DNA of 64,000 bases from an uncultured Prevotellaceae bacterium (lineage in GTDB: Bacteria; Bacteroidota; Bacteroidia; Bacteroidales; Bacteroidaceae). The stretch is taken from positions 124,001 to 188,000 of the forward strand of contig CAMKSE010000001.1 of the NCBI GenBank assembly GCA_946415365.1, in the 5' to 3' direction. Shown here piece after piece: positions 30,538-40,032 of the stretch; positions within the stretch are counted from its first letter, which is position 1; each line of letters begins with the position of its first letter. A model generated the notes under the pieces. The model did not search any database. It was given only the letters and a program-made list of their open reading frames with translations, and was not told where the DNA came from. The position numbers and the translations under genes are program-made.

Positions 30538-30585
30538 CAGGCAGATTACTCTATAACTATATTATTAATAAAACTTGTAAGAATT

Positions 30586-30723
30586 ATGAAAAAAAGAAAT
30601 TATGAGATTCCGACGATGCAAGTCGTCCAGTTGAAACACAAGTGCCAGATTCTGGCTGGCAGTAACGGCGGGCTGAAAGGCAAGGATTATGAAAAAAACA
30701 ACTACGACCCGTTCGAAGATTAA
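30586..30723 (+). CDS. 45-aa small peptide, MKKRNYEIPTMQVVQLKHKCQILAGSNGGLKGKDYEKNNYDPFED
   Basis: Own promoter, ATG in a Bacteroidota A-rich leader, clean stop, cotranscribable with the fimbrillin gene. Confidence 0.65.
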   Translation: MKKRNYEIPTMQVVQLKHKCQILAGSNGGLKGKDYEKNNYDPFED

Positions 30724-30763
30724 TAAGCAATCACAGTGTAGAACATTTAAAAACGTAAAGACA

Positions 30764-31864
30764 ATGAAGACAACGAAATTATTCTTTATGGCTGCACTGG
30801 CTCTGACATTTGCCGCTTGCAGCAATGATGACAACGACTTCGAGAACCCCGCCCAGCAGCCCGCCGAGGCTCAGGGCATCCCCTTCACCGCCACCATCAG
30901 CATGGGCGGAGATAAAGCCACTACCCGCGCACTCAGCGAGAACGGCTCAGGTCTCACGGCCACATGGACTGTGGACGAAGAGGTAGCATTGATTCATAAC
31001 GGCATAATCGACAAGGTGACGGTCGCCAGCGTCAGCGGTAACGATGCTACCATCTCCGGTACTATCACGACTGATGCCGACGGTGCGGACGTGACGGTTA
31101 TCTTTCCTTACAGTGCTGTCGACCTCGTTACGAAGGGTGTGAAGACCGGCCTGCTTACAGCTCAGGACGGCACGCTGGCCACTATTGCTGCGAAATATGA
31201 CGTGCGTAAAGGTAATGGTAAGCTGAAGGTCAGTGGCACGGCTTCACTTAACGATGACGTGACGCTCACCAACCAGTTTGCCATCTTCAAGTTCACCACC
31301 AAGAACTCAGGCGGCACAGCCAACATCGACGTGACGAAGCTGACCATCACCATCGGTGCGCAGAACTACGTCATCACCCCCGCTTTGGCTACGAGCGAGC
31401 TCTATGTCGCCCTGCCCGCCGTCGGCGATCAGGCCGTCCGTTTCTCTGCCACGGGCAGCGACAGCAAGACCTACACCTGCTCTAAGGCCAGCGTGACCTT
31501 TGCTGCCGGCAAATACTACCAGAGCACGCTGAAGATGGCTCCCCCCATCACCGTAACGTGGAACAACGATGATATAACCGGCAGTGGAAATTCTTTCAGT
31601 AAGGACGGTGTCACTATAACTGCCGGCTCTATAGACTTCGACGAAAAGAATTTCGAGGAAAACGGAACATTTACCACCACCCTCGGCAACTTCACCAAGA
31701 TTGAAGTAGTAGCGACTAATGGGTTTTGTGACGTAGCAGGCACAGGCTGGTCGGGCAACTCTGAAAAAAGGACCTGGACCGGCAATGCCTCCAGCGTACC
31801 GTTCATCGGAGATATTTATGGTGATGGCAATGGCATCAAGTTTGTATTCACCATTGAGCCGTAG
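30764..31864 (+). CDS. Fimbrillin-family lipoprotein
   Basis: MKTTKLFFMAALALTFAACSNDDND lipobox; IPFTATISMGG..ATTRAL...GSGLTATWTVDEEVALIHNG Mfa-like pattern. Confidence 0.8.
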   Translation: MKTTKLFFMAALALTFAACSNDDNDFENPAQQPAEAQGIPFTATISMGGDKATTRALSENGSGLTATWTVDEEVALIHNGIIDKVTVASVSGNDATISGTITTDADGADVTVIFPYSAVDLVTKGVKTGLLTAQDGTLATIAAKYDVRKGNGKLKVSGTASLNDDVTLTNQFAIFKFTTKNSGGTANIDVTKLTITIGAQNYVITPALATSELYVALPAVGDQAVRFSATGSDSKTYTCSKASVTFAAGKYYQSTLKMAPPITVTWNNDDITGSGNSFSKDGVTITAGSIDFDEKNFEENGTFTTTLGNFTKIEVVATNGFCDVAGTGWSGNSEKRTWTGNASSVPFIGDIYGDGNGIKFVFTIEP

Positions 31865-31984
31865 AACTGAACGCTCCCCGCTCGGGTTCTGTACCCCGCG
31901 TGAGGTAAACGATATCGTTCTTTGAACAAATGACACAGATTCTTGCTGGGCACAATACCGTCAGACTGCACAGACTGGTCAGCA

Positions 31985-32007
31985 GATCAGGGGACGGTTC
32001 CCTGATC
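31985..32007. repeat. REP hairpin copy 4 (GATCAGGG-GACGGTT-CCCTGATC)
   Basis: Shares TCAGGGGACGGTTC core with copies 1-3; perfect 8-bp stem. Confidence 0.85.
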
Positions 32008-32021
32008 CGACAAACACAGAT

Positions 32022-32070
32022 AACGGGAGGGCGGCGCTTCCGCCACGGTGGACGGCACCGCCCTCCCGTT
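32022..32070. terminator. Perfect 13-bp inverted repeat aacgggagggcgg...ccgccctcccgtt
   Basis: Read directly; GC-rich hairpin downstream of the fimbrillin gene, no clear U-tract. Confidence 0.5.
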
Positions 32071-32078
32071 TCACTCTC

Positions 32079-32262
32079 TCCCACGATTCGGGAAACGAAT
32101 TTTCGAAAGAAAAATGACTTCCCACGGTTCGGGAAACGAATTTTCGAAAGAAAAATGACTTCCCACGGTTCGGGAAATGAATTATCGAAAGAAAAATGAC
32201 CTCCCACGCTTCGGGAAACGGATTTTCGAAAGAAATAAGACTTCCCACGATTCGAGAAACGA
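32079..32262. repeat. 41-bp tandem repeat, about 4.5 copies
   Basis: Units start at 32079, 32120, 32161, 32202, 32243: TCCCACGRTTCGGGAAACGAATTTTCGAAAGAAAAATGACT. Confidence 0.95.
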
Positions 32263-32297
32263 CAACAATCATTTTTAATAACTAAAAATTTAAAGAC

Positions 32298-33308
32298 ATG
32301 GCAAAATTTCAACCCTTAAAGTACAAGCGCGACCTGAAGAACGCGCAGCACTTCGCATTCATCCAGGCGTTCATCACGGCACTGACGGCAGCGGGCTTCT
32401 CGGCCGCAAGAATCACGGCCAAGCTGGCCGAGCTGGTGACGGCCTTCGGTGAGGAGGACAGGTATTACCTGATTGTGCGGGCGAGCGAGATCATCGCCCA
32501 GCGCACGGCGGCCGACGAGCAGCGCGACCGGTTCTACACCCGTCTGCACCGGCTGGTTCAGGCCTGGGCCGGCTCGGGCATGGCGCAGCTCGACGAGGCT
32601 GCCACGGCGCTCGAAAAGCCGTTTAACCTCTACAGGGTGAAGGTGAACGCGCAGATGGACGAGGAGACGGGTGTGCTGGAGAACCTGATCAGCGACCTCT
32701 CGACCACCGCGATGCAGGCGCACCTGGCAACGATCAACGGCACGTACCTGTACCAGCAGATGGTCGAAGGCCAGACACTCGTGAAGTCGCTGCGCCTGGA
32801 GCAGGGCGTGGAGGAGAGCGAGAAGGTGTACGGCGCACTGTCGGCCGCCCGCAAGGCGTGCGACGCTCTCTACGACGAGCTCTGCGCCATCATCGAGGGC
32901 GCATCGCTGTTCGCCGACGACCCGACGGCCTACGACACGTTCATCAGCCAGTGGAACGGTACGGTGAAGCTCTATCAGGATATGCTCGACCGCAAGACCT
33001 CGCAGACGTCATCCGGCAGCGGATCGTCGCAGCAGGGCGGCTCGTCGTCAGGCAGCGGGTCTGGCTCATCCGGCTCCGGCTCCGGCTCTTCCGGCTCGGG
33101 TTCAGGCTCAGGTTCCGGTTCAGGTTCTGACGACAACGGCTCCAGCTCCGGTTCTGGTTCAGGCTCCGGCTCAGGCTCAGGTGGCGACACTCCGGGCGGT
33201 GATACTCCTGGCGGCGACAACCCCGGAGGCGGCGGCGACAACCCCGGAGGCGGAGGTGATAACGGCGGCGGTGGCGGTGATGACGATGAACCCACCGAGT
33301 TCGAATAA
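32298..33308 (+). CDS. DUF6261-like helical protein with a long Ser/Gly then Gly/Asp low-complexity tail
   Basis: LRNAQHF-type N-terminus (LKNAQHFAFIQAFITAL..); tail (SGSG)n then DTPGGDTPGGDNPGGGGDNPGGGG. Confidence 0.6.
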   Translation: MAKFQPLKYKRDLKNAQHFAFIQAFITALTAAGFSAARITAKLAELVTAFGEEDRYYLIVRASEIIAQRTAADEQRDRFYTRLHRLVQAWAGSGMAQLDEAATALEKPFNLYRVKVNAQMDEETGVLENLISDLSTTAMQAHLATINGTYLYQQMVEGQTLVKSLRLEQGVEESEKVYGALSAARKACDALYDELCAIIEGASLFADDPTAYDTFISQWNGTVKLYQDMLDRKTSQTSSGSGSSQQGGSSSGSGSGSSGSGSGSSGSGSGSGSGSGSDDNGSSSGSGSGSGSGSGGDTPGGDTPGGDNPGGGGDNPGGGGDNGGGGGDDDEPTEFE

Positions 33309-33311
33309 ATA

Positions 33312-33352
33312 AAAAAGATGTGGGAGCCGGTTGGTTCCCACATCTTTTTTTA
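33312..33352. terminator. Bidirectional terminator aaaaaagatgtggga...tcccacatctttttt
   Basis: Perfect stem flanked by A and T runs, between convergent genes. Confidence 0.9.
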
Positions 33353-33374
33353 TATCGCTACAACTGTGCGCGTC

Positions 33375-35228
33375 TTACTTGACGATGACCTTGCGGCCGT
33401 CGATGACATAGATGCCGGCGGGCAGACGGTCGAGCGAGGTCGTGCTCATGCGCTGGCCGCTGAGGTTGTAGATGCCCTTCGAGGTGTCGACGGTCCGGTC
33501 GGCAGCCACCTTGCCGATGGCGCTCGGGTCGGAACCGTTAAGTCCGCGAACGAATCCGGCATAGACATGCTTGCGGTAGTAGTTGAGGTCCCAGATGCCG
33601 ACGGGTTCGCCGCCGCGCCAGCCGCTGTTGGAGGGTGCGTCGGTCGTACACCACTGGCAGATGCCCCACTGCTGCTCGGGCGGAATGATGCGCAGGTACT
33701 CCTTGATGATCCATTCGTAGAAGTCGGCCATCCGCTTGTGTTCGGCCTCGGTCAGCTGTTCGGTCTTGACGGAGCTGCCCCAACGGTTGGAGCCGCGCAC
33801 GTAGCCCATGTCCATCTCAGAGACTCGGCAGAGCTTGCCGCTATTGGCGATGACTTCGAACATCTGGGTGATGTGCTTCTTGATGTCGTTGAGTATCTTG
33901 TCGCTCTCGAAACAGCTGATGTGCATCTGTGTGCCGATGCCGTCGATGTGGGTCACGCCGTCGGCCTCCCACTTCTTGATCCAGCCGACGAGGCTCTTCA
34001 CTTTCTTGTTGTTGTCCCAGTCTGACTCCAGGTTATAGTCGTTGATGAAGAGCTTCACGTCCTCGGGCCCGTACTTGCGTGCCAGCCGGCAGGCCTGGCG
34101 CACGTATTCGAGGTCGCCCATGTGGTCTTGCCAGTAGAAGGCGTCGCCGCCGACGTCCCACGTGCCGCTGTTGTAGCCATCGGAGTGCTGCAGCAGGTAA
34201 TTGCCATCACCGTCGTTACCGTCGCCGGAGATAGCCTCGTTAACGAGGTCCCAGGCTTTGACCTTACCGTCACAGGCTTCCATCATGCCCTTGATCCAGA
34301 GGTCCATGGCGTAGACAAGTGTGTCGTGGCGCTCCTGCTGCGTCTGGGGGATGGTCTGACCCTTGTATCCCTCAAACTTGATGGTCTTGACGTAGATGTC
34401 ACCCACGAAGTCGCCGCACTGGAGCATGAAGAAGCTGTTCTCCACGAGGGCCTTGTACTCGACCTCAACGTCCTGCCACTCGGTGGTGAAGGGTATGTCG
34501 GGGTATTCTCCGTTGCCCCAGTCGCCCAGCTTGCTGTGGAGCTTTCCTTCGGCCGTTCCGCGGACGGTCATCGTCATCTTGTAGGTCTTTCCCAACTCGA
34601 CGGGTATGTTTTCCATCGCCAGGAACTGCACGTCCCAGGAGTTGTCACACTTCTTGGTGGTGTGGATGATGAGTCCGTCGGTCGCGTCGAAGTTGAGGGT
34701 GAAGCCGTAAATCGACTTGTCCGATGTCCAGCCTACGGTCTTGTTCTTGCGGAAGTCCTTGCTGGCTATCTCGGTCCATGTCTCCTCCGACGTGGGGTCT
34801 GGTCTGTCGGCCAGTAGTTTCGTCAACCAGCCTTTGGGCTGCTGTGAATGCCAGGCGAGTGTGTGGCCATAGACGTTGAGGCCGGCCTCAGTAGCGGTGT
34901 TCACGTAGTTCTTCACGGTAGTGAAATTCATGTTGCCGTTGCCGTCGACGCAGCTGGCCATCTTCATGGCGTTGCCAGCAACGGTCTCGGTGAAGTTCTG
35001 GTTGGTCATCTTATAGACCGTGGATTTCCTGAGATAGTCGTTGACGGTCGTACCCGCGCCGAGCTTGAAGTTGGGATATTTCTCGTAGTCGATGTACTCC
35101 TTGAGCGGCTTGTAGGCGTCGAGGTAGCGGTAGTTGTCGTCGTTGGGCTTGCCCTGCTCGAACTTCTCCTGTGACATGGCTATGGTCGACAAACCAACTG
35201 AAAATAATAAAATGTATAATTTCTTCAT
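33375..35228 (-). CDS. GH10 endo-1,4-beta-xylanase with CBM-like module inserted in the catalytic domain
   Basis: GHTLAWHSQ and AWDLVNEAISG (acid/base Glu) and GIGTQMHISC; about 150-aa jelly-roll-like insertion between them; tail GIYVIDGRKVIVK. Confidence 0.9.
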   Translation of the reverse strand: MKKLYILLFSVGLSTIAMSQEKFEQGKPNDDNYRYLDAYKPLKEYIDYEKYPNFKLGAGTTVNDYLRKSTVYKMTNQNFTETVAGNAMKMASCVDGNGNMNFTTVKNYVNTATEAGLNVYGHTLAWHSQQPKGWLTKLLADRPDPTSEETWTEIASKDFRKNKTVGWTSDKSIYGFTLNFDATDGLIIHTTKKCDNSWDVQFLAMENIPVELGKTYKMTMTVRGTAEGKLHSKLGDWGNGEYPDIPFTTEWQDVEVEYKALVENSFFMLQCGDFVGDIYVKTIKFEGYKGQTIPQTQQERHDTLVYAMDLWIKGMMEACDGKVKAWDLVNEAISGDGNDGDGNYLLQHSDGYNSGTWDVGGDAFYWQDHMGDLEYVRQACRLARKYGPEDVKLFINDYNLESDWDNNKKVKSLVGWIKKWEADGVTHIDGIGTQMHISCFESDKILNDIKKHITQMFEVIANSGKLCRVSEMDMGYVRGSNRWGSSVKTEQLTEAEHKRMADFYEWIIKEYLRIIPPEQQWGICQWCTTDAPSNSGWRGGEPVGIWDLNYYRKHVYAGFVRGLNGSDPSAIGKVAADRTVDTSKGIYNLSGQRMSTTSLDRLPAGIYVIDGRKVIVK

Positions 35229-35273
35229 GTCTCTTGAGTTATATATATAAGATAATGTGAATCGAGCTCCTTC

Positions 35274-35945
35274 CTACCTGACAGCCCGGATGCATCGGCC
35301 GCTGAATCGGTTGGCCGACAGTTTTCCGAAGGATATGTCTACATCGGAGAAATCGAACTCCAGACACCAGGCCTTGTTGGGATTGCCCGAGTAGAGCATG
35401 GATGTCCAGTAGATACCCTTGATGGCGCGGAACTGAACGCCCTCATAAAAGCGGAAGCCGGTAATGGGCAAGAAGATAGAGCTGCCCGTCTTCTTTCCTG
35501 TCACCTTGTAGCCGTTGACACCGTCTTTCGTAATCCATTCCCATGTGCACTTGGCTGGGTCGATCAGCTCCTCATACTCTTCGATAGTGGGCATGCGCCA
35601 TTCACCGCCCCAGTTGGCGCGGGCGGCATCGTCGGAGGGTGTCAGTTGAATCCTTCTGTCGGAGGTCGAATACTTGAGCAGGAACTTGGAATCGCCCTGG
35701 CTCCATATATAGGTGCCCCACGAATAGTATTTCTTTGGCTTGACCTCACCCCAAGCGAAGTAAGATCCGAAGCCGGAGTCCTTCGTTGCGCCAACGTTCA
35801 TGTTGGCCCATTTCACGCTAAGTCCTAAGTCGACAGCTTCCACGCCGTCGGGCGTTTTGTCTTCGTTGTCCGTTACGTTTACCTTAGCATGGCCGTCTGC
35901 CCCAAAGAACATGAGAGACAGAGCCATTATAAAAATCTTCTTCAT
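35274..35945 (-). CDS. Exported FISUMP-like protein
   Basis: VEAVDLGLSVKWANMNVGATKDSGFGSYFAWGE...WRMPTIEEYEELI...GRCIRAVR. Confidence 0.75.
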   Translation of the reverse strand: MKKIFIMALSLMFFGADGHAKVNVTDNEDKTPDGVEAVDLGLSVKWANMNVGATKDSGFGSYFAWGEVKPKKYYSWGTYIWSQGDSKFLLKYSTSDRRIQLTPSDDAARANWGGEWRMPTIEEYEELIDPAKCTWEWITKDGVNGYKVTGKKTGSSIFLPITGFRFYEGVQFRAIKGIYWTSMLYSGNPNKAWCLEFDFSDVDISFGKLSANRFSGRCIRAVR

Positions 35946-35970
35946 TGTTTTAAAATATTGATGCTGTAAA

Positions 35971-36006
35971 GAAGAAAGCCCTACTATGTGCGTAGGGCTC
36001 TCTTCC
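35971..36006 (-). terminator. Terminator of the atp operon
   Basis: gaagaaagccctac...gtagggctctcttc stem-loop just downstream of atpG. Confidence 0.7.
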
Positions 36007-36010
36007 TTGG

Positions 36011-36988
36011 TTAGTTGTTGACCGAACCACCAACAATGTCGAGCAGTTCGCTGGTGATGGCCTGCTGACGACTCTTGTTGTACTGGAGGTTCAGCTGGCG
36101 CAACAGTTCGTCGGCATTGTCCGTCGCCGTCTGCATAGCCACCATACGGGCGGCATGCTCTGAGGCGTTGGAATCAAGCAGGGCCGTGTAGAGCATCAGG
36201 TGGGCTAGCTTCGGAATGAGCTGCGACAGCACGGTGTGCATATCGGGCTCTACGATGAAGTTGTCGTTGAGCGGCTTCACCTCTTCTTTCTTCTCTCCAG
36301 ACTCCTGACGCTTGTCTCCCCTCTTCTTCAGATACTCCTGCGACTCCTTCGTGGCAATGATGCTGGTAAGGTCGCGCTCGTGATCGGCCTTCAGCTCCGA
36401 CTCGATATCGATGGGCAGGAAAGTCTTGCGGGTGAGCACCTGCGAGCCTGCGCTTTTGAAGTGATGGTAGATGAGTTCAACCTTGTCTATCTCACCCTCA
36501 GCGAACTTCTTGCCAAGTTCCATCGCGATGTCGATACACTGAGAGACATTCGGCTTGTCGGCCAGCGCCGAGAATTCACCCTGCACCTTCAAACCCATCT
36601 TCTGTGCCTTCTCGAAAACCTTGCGGCCGATGGGATAAATCTCCACATTGTCGCGGCCGATGGTCTGGGCATAGTCGTCGACGGCATGCGTCATCATCTT
36701 GATGGTGTTGGCATTGAAGCCGCCGCAGAGCGAGGAGTTGGAGGTGAAGACCACCAGGGCGACACGCTTCACGGGGCGCTCCTTGTCGTAGATGGTCTGG
36801 GCCTCGGCCTCGGCTGCGAGGAACGACTTGAGGATGTGCTCCAGCATCGTCTCGTAAGGCAGCATGTTCTGGATGGCCACCTGAGCGTGATGGAGCTTCG
36901 ACGAGGCCACCATCTTCATCGCCGAAGTGATCTTCCGCGTGGACTTGACTGAGGCTATGCGGCCTTTAATTTCTTTCAGGCTGGGCAT
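36011..36988 (-). CDS. atpG: F-type ATPase gamma subunit
   Basis: IKGRIASVKSTRKITSAMKMVASSKLHHAQ; SSLCGGFNAN. Confidence 0.97.
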   Translation of the reverse strand: MPSLKEIKGRIASVKSTRKITSAMKMVASSKLHHAQVAIQNMLPYETMLEHILKSFLAAEAEAQTIYDKERPVKRVALVVFTSNSSLCGGFNANTIKMMTHAVDDYAQTIGRDNVEIYPIGRKVFEKAQKMGLKVQGEFSALADKPNVSQCIDIAMELGKKFAEGEIDKVELIYHHFKSAGSQVLTRKTFLPIDIESELKADHERDLTSIIATKESQEYLKKRGDKRQESGEKKEEVKPLNDNFIVEPDMHTVLSQLIPKLAHLMLYTALLDSNASEHAARMVAMQTATDNADELLRQLNLQYNKSRQQAITSELLDIVGGSVNN

Positions 36989-36994
36989 AGGCTA

Positions 36995-38581
36995 TCAGCT
37001 TTTATACGTTCCTGCGATGTCGGCCATCACAGCCTCGATCTTCTTGGTCGTATCGTCGTCGATCTTTCCGCTGGCGAGGGTCTCGATAACCTCGGGATTG
37101 GATGAGCGCAGCTTGTCGAGGAACTGGTTCTGGCACTCACGTACCTTGGGGATGGGCACCTCGCGCATCAGTCCGTGCACACCGCAATAGAGGATGGCAA
37201 TCTGCTCGCCCACAGGCATCGGACTGTACTGCGGCTGAATCAACAGCTGGTTGTTCTTACGTCCACGGTCGAGGGTCATCGCCGTCACGGCATCCATGTC
37301 GCTGGAGAACTTTGAGAAGGCCTCGAGCTCACGATACTGGGCCTGGTCGATTTTCAGCGTACCGGCCACCTTCTTCATGGACTTGATTTGTGCCGAGCCA
37401 CCCACACGGGATACGGAGATACCTACGTTGATGGCGGGACGGAAGCCCTGGTTGAAGAGGTCGCTCTCGAGGAAAATCTGACCGTCGGTAATGGAGATTA
37501 CGTTCGTCGGGATGTAAGCCGACACATCGCCGGCCTGTGTCTCGATGATAGGCAGGGCTGTCAATGAGCCGCCACCCTTCACGTGACCCTTCATGCACTC
37601 GGGCAGGTCGTTCATCTGCTCGGCCACCTCCTGCTGCTCGTTCATCTTGGCAGCACGCTCAAGGAGACGGCTGTGGAGATAGAACACGTCGCCGGGATAG
37701 GCCTCACGTCCTGACGGACGGCGCAAGATCAGCGACACCTCACGATAGGCCACGGCCTGCTTCGAGAGGTCGTCGTAGACCACGAGCGCGGGCAGACCAC
37801 GGTCGCGGAAGTACTCACCGATGGCGGCACCGGCGAACGGTGCGTAGTACTGCATAGCGGCAGGTTCGGCAGCGGTAGCGCTGACCACAATGGTGTAAGG
37901 CATGGCACCATGCTCCTGTAGGGTGCTCACGAGTGCAGCCACAGTAGAAGCTTTCTGACCGATGGCCACATAGATACAATAGACAGGCTTGCCTGCCTCA
38001 TAGAAACTCTTCTGGTTGATGATGGTATCCACGGCGATGGCGGTCTTACCCGTCTGACGGTCGCCAATGATGAGCTCGCGCTGTCCGCGGCCGATGGGAA
38101 TCATCGAGTCGATGGCCTTCAGACCTGTCTGCAGCGGCTCCTTCACGGGCTGACGGTAGATCACACCGGGGGCCTTGCGGTCGAGAGGCATCTCGAAGGC
38201 GTCGCTCAGGTCGATGTCACCCTTGCCGTCAATGGCCTGTCCCAGAGGATTGATGACGCGGCCCAGCATATTGTCGTTGACACGGATGGAGGCGATACGC
38301 TTCGTACGCTTCACGACCATGCCTTCCTTGATGCCCGACGTGCCACCAAGAAGCACACAACCGACGTTGTCTTCCTCAAGGTTCATCACGATAGCCATCG
38401 TGCCGTTTTCAAACTCCAGCAGCTCGTTGGCCTCGGCATTGCGCAGACCATAGATACGAGCTACACCGTCGCTGACGGTCAGCACGGTACCTACCTCTTC
38501 GAACTTCTCGGCATTGGAAATGCCTTTGAGCTGGTCGAGCAGCACCTGAGATACTTCGCTTGGTTTAATCTTATCTGACAT
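36995..38581 (-). CDS. atpA: F-type ATPase alpha subunit
   Basis: [39 protein letters not shown]. Confidence 0.98.
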   Translation of the reverse strand: MSDKIKPSEVSQVLLDQLKGISNAEKFEEVGTVLTVSDGVARIYGLRNAEANELLEFENGTMAIVMNLEEDNVGCVLLGGTSGIKEGMVVKRTKRIASIRVNDNMLGRVINPLGQAIDGKGDIDLSDAFEMPLDRKAPGVIYRQPVKEPLQTGLKAIDSMIPIGRGQRELIIGDRQTGKTAIAVDTIINQKSFYEAGKPVYCIYVAIGQKASTVAALVSTLQEHGAMPYTIVVSATAAEPAAMQYYAPFAGAAIGEYFRDRGLPALVVYDDLSKQAVAYREVSLILRRPSGREAYPGDVFYLHSRLLERAAKMNEQQEVAEQMNDLPECMKGHVKGGGSLTALPIIETQAGDVSAYIPTNVISITDGQIFLESDLFNQGFRPAINVGISVSRVGGSAQIKSMKKVAGTLKIDQAQYRELEAFSKFSSDMDAVTAMTLDRGRKNNQLLIQPQYSPMPVGEQIAILYCGVHGLMREVPIPKVRECQNQFLDKLRSSNPEVIETLASGKIDDDTTKKIEAVMADIAGTYKS

Positions 38582-38592
38582 TTTCTTTATTT

Positions 38593-38624
38593 TTACGTAA
38601 TGACGTTATAACGTTATGACGTTA
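38593..38624 (-). repeat. Stop-seeded 8-bp tandem repeat TAACGTCA TAACGTTA TAACGTCA TTACGTAA between atpH and atpA
   Basis: First unit begins exactly at the atpH TAA stop. Confidence 0.95.
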
Positions 38625-39158
38625 CTTTTTTAAAGTATTAAGAATACTGTTGAGTTTCGTCTTGACACTGGCGTCCATGCGGAAGGTGTCGTACTCGAGG
38701 ATGAAGCCGCCGATGATATCGGGGTTCACCTCGGACTCGAACTCCACGGTTCCATTAGTCTTACTCTCCACCATGCGGCGCATCTTCTGCTCGATGGCAG
38801 GGGTGACGGCGGCAGCGGTGATGAGACGTCCTCGGATGACATTCTTCTGTTGGCGGTAAAGCGTGACGTACGAATTGGCGATGAACTGCATCACGTTCTC
38901 ACGGTCCTCCTTCAGCACCAGCTGGATGAAGACCTTGGTAAGTGCGGAGGGCTGCTTGCCGACGGCTGTCAGCAGCAGCGTCTCTTTCTTGTCCTTAGAG
39001 AGCATCGGATTGTCTATCGTAAACCGCAGCTGTGGCACTTCGACGTAGCTCTTGGCGAGCTGTTGCATCTCCGTGTAGACAGCATCCTCGATTTTCGCGT
39101 CGGTGGCACTCTTGAGAAGTGCACGGGCGTATCTTACCGATATGACTCCTATATCCAT
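38622..39158 (-). CDS. atpH: F-type ATPase delta subunit
   Basis: ISVRYARALLKSA; position in operon. Confidence 0.93.
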   Translation of the reverse strand: MDIGVISVRYARALLKSATDAKIEDAVYTEMQQLAKSYVEVPQLRFTIDNPMLSKDKKETLLLTAVGKQPSALTKVFIQLVLKEDRENVMQFIANSYVTLYRQQKNVIRGRLITAAAVTPAIEQKMRRMVESKTNGTVEFESEVNPDIIGGFILEYDTFRMDASVKTKLNSILNTLKK

Positions 39159-39170
39159 ACGTTATCGCGT

Positions 39171-39686
39171 TTATTTGTCAGTAGGAACATCATCCAGCAT
39201 ACGGTCAATCAGAGCCATTTGCGACTTGTCGTCCTTGAGGTTCTGCTTGAGAACCTTTTCCGCAATCTCCACGCTGAGCGCAGCGACTTGCTGACGGATG
39301 TCGGCAATGGCCGCCCGCTTCTCCTGCTCGATGGCGACCTTGGCGTCGCCCAGGAGTCGGGCACCTTCCTCACGGGCCTTTTGCTGGGCCTGCTCCACGA
39401 TAGTGTCGCGCGTCTCGGCTGCCTCCTTGAGGATCTGTGCCTGACGGTCGCGAGCCTCCTGAAGTATGGCCTCGCCTTCCTGCTTGATATTCTCCAACCG
39501 CTCGGAGGCTTCATGGGCCTTGAGCAGACTCTCGTCGATGTACTTCTTCCGCTCTTCTACCATGTTGGTGATTGCGGGGAAGCCATACTTTGCAAGCACG
39601 AAGAAGACGACGGCAAATGCCAGAAGCATCCAGAACAGAAGTCCCAGATCAGGGGTGAGGATTGCTGGCAGTTTACTGAAATCCAT
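39171..39686 (-). CDS. atpF: F-type ATPase b subunit
   Basis: N-terminal TM then long charged coiled coil. Confidence 0.95.
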   Translation of the reverse strand: MDFSKLPAILTPDLGLLFWMLLAFAVVFFVLAKYGFPAITNMVEERKKYIDESLLKAHEASERLENIKQEGEAILQEARDRQAQILKEAAETRDTIVEQAQQKAREEGARLLGDAKVAIEQEKRAAIADIRQQVAALSVEIAEKVLKQNLKDDKSQMALIDRMLDDVPTDK

Positions 39687-39724
39687 TCGCTGTAATATTT
39701 AGTGATTACTTGAAGGACTGTCTC

Positions 39725-39982
<258 letters not shown>

Positions 39983-40004
39983 TTATTAATAATGTTTTAT
40001 TTTT

Positions 40005-40032
40005 TAATATTCAATTTTCAATATTCAATTTA
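40005..40032 (-). repeat. Stop-seeded 14-bp direct repeat TAAATTGAATATTG AAAATTGAATATTA between atpB and atpE
   Basis: Begins at the atpB TAA stop. Confidence 0.85.

Noticed and set aside
31930-32199. 89-aa ORF (MTQILAGHNTV...) after the fimbrillin gene, reminiscent of the QILAGS micropeptide
   Set aside because: Runs through the REP, the GC hairpin and the 41-bp repeats; short similarity is likely chance, although a decayed micropeptide is possible.
32079-32262. 41-bp repeats considered as a CRISPR array
   Set aside because: Units are contiguous with no unique spacers and no cas genes nearby.
32975-33343. 122-aa Pro/Glu-rich minus-strand ORF
   Set aside because: Antisense of the Ser/Gly tail, a low-complexity artefact.
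34122-34817. 231-aa plus-strand ORF over the xylanase
   Set aside because: Antisense of a conserved GH10 gene, no recognisable domain.
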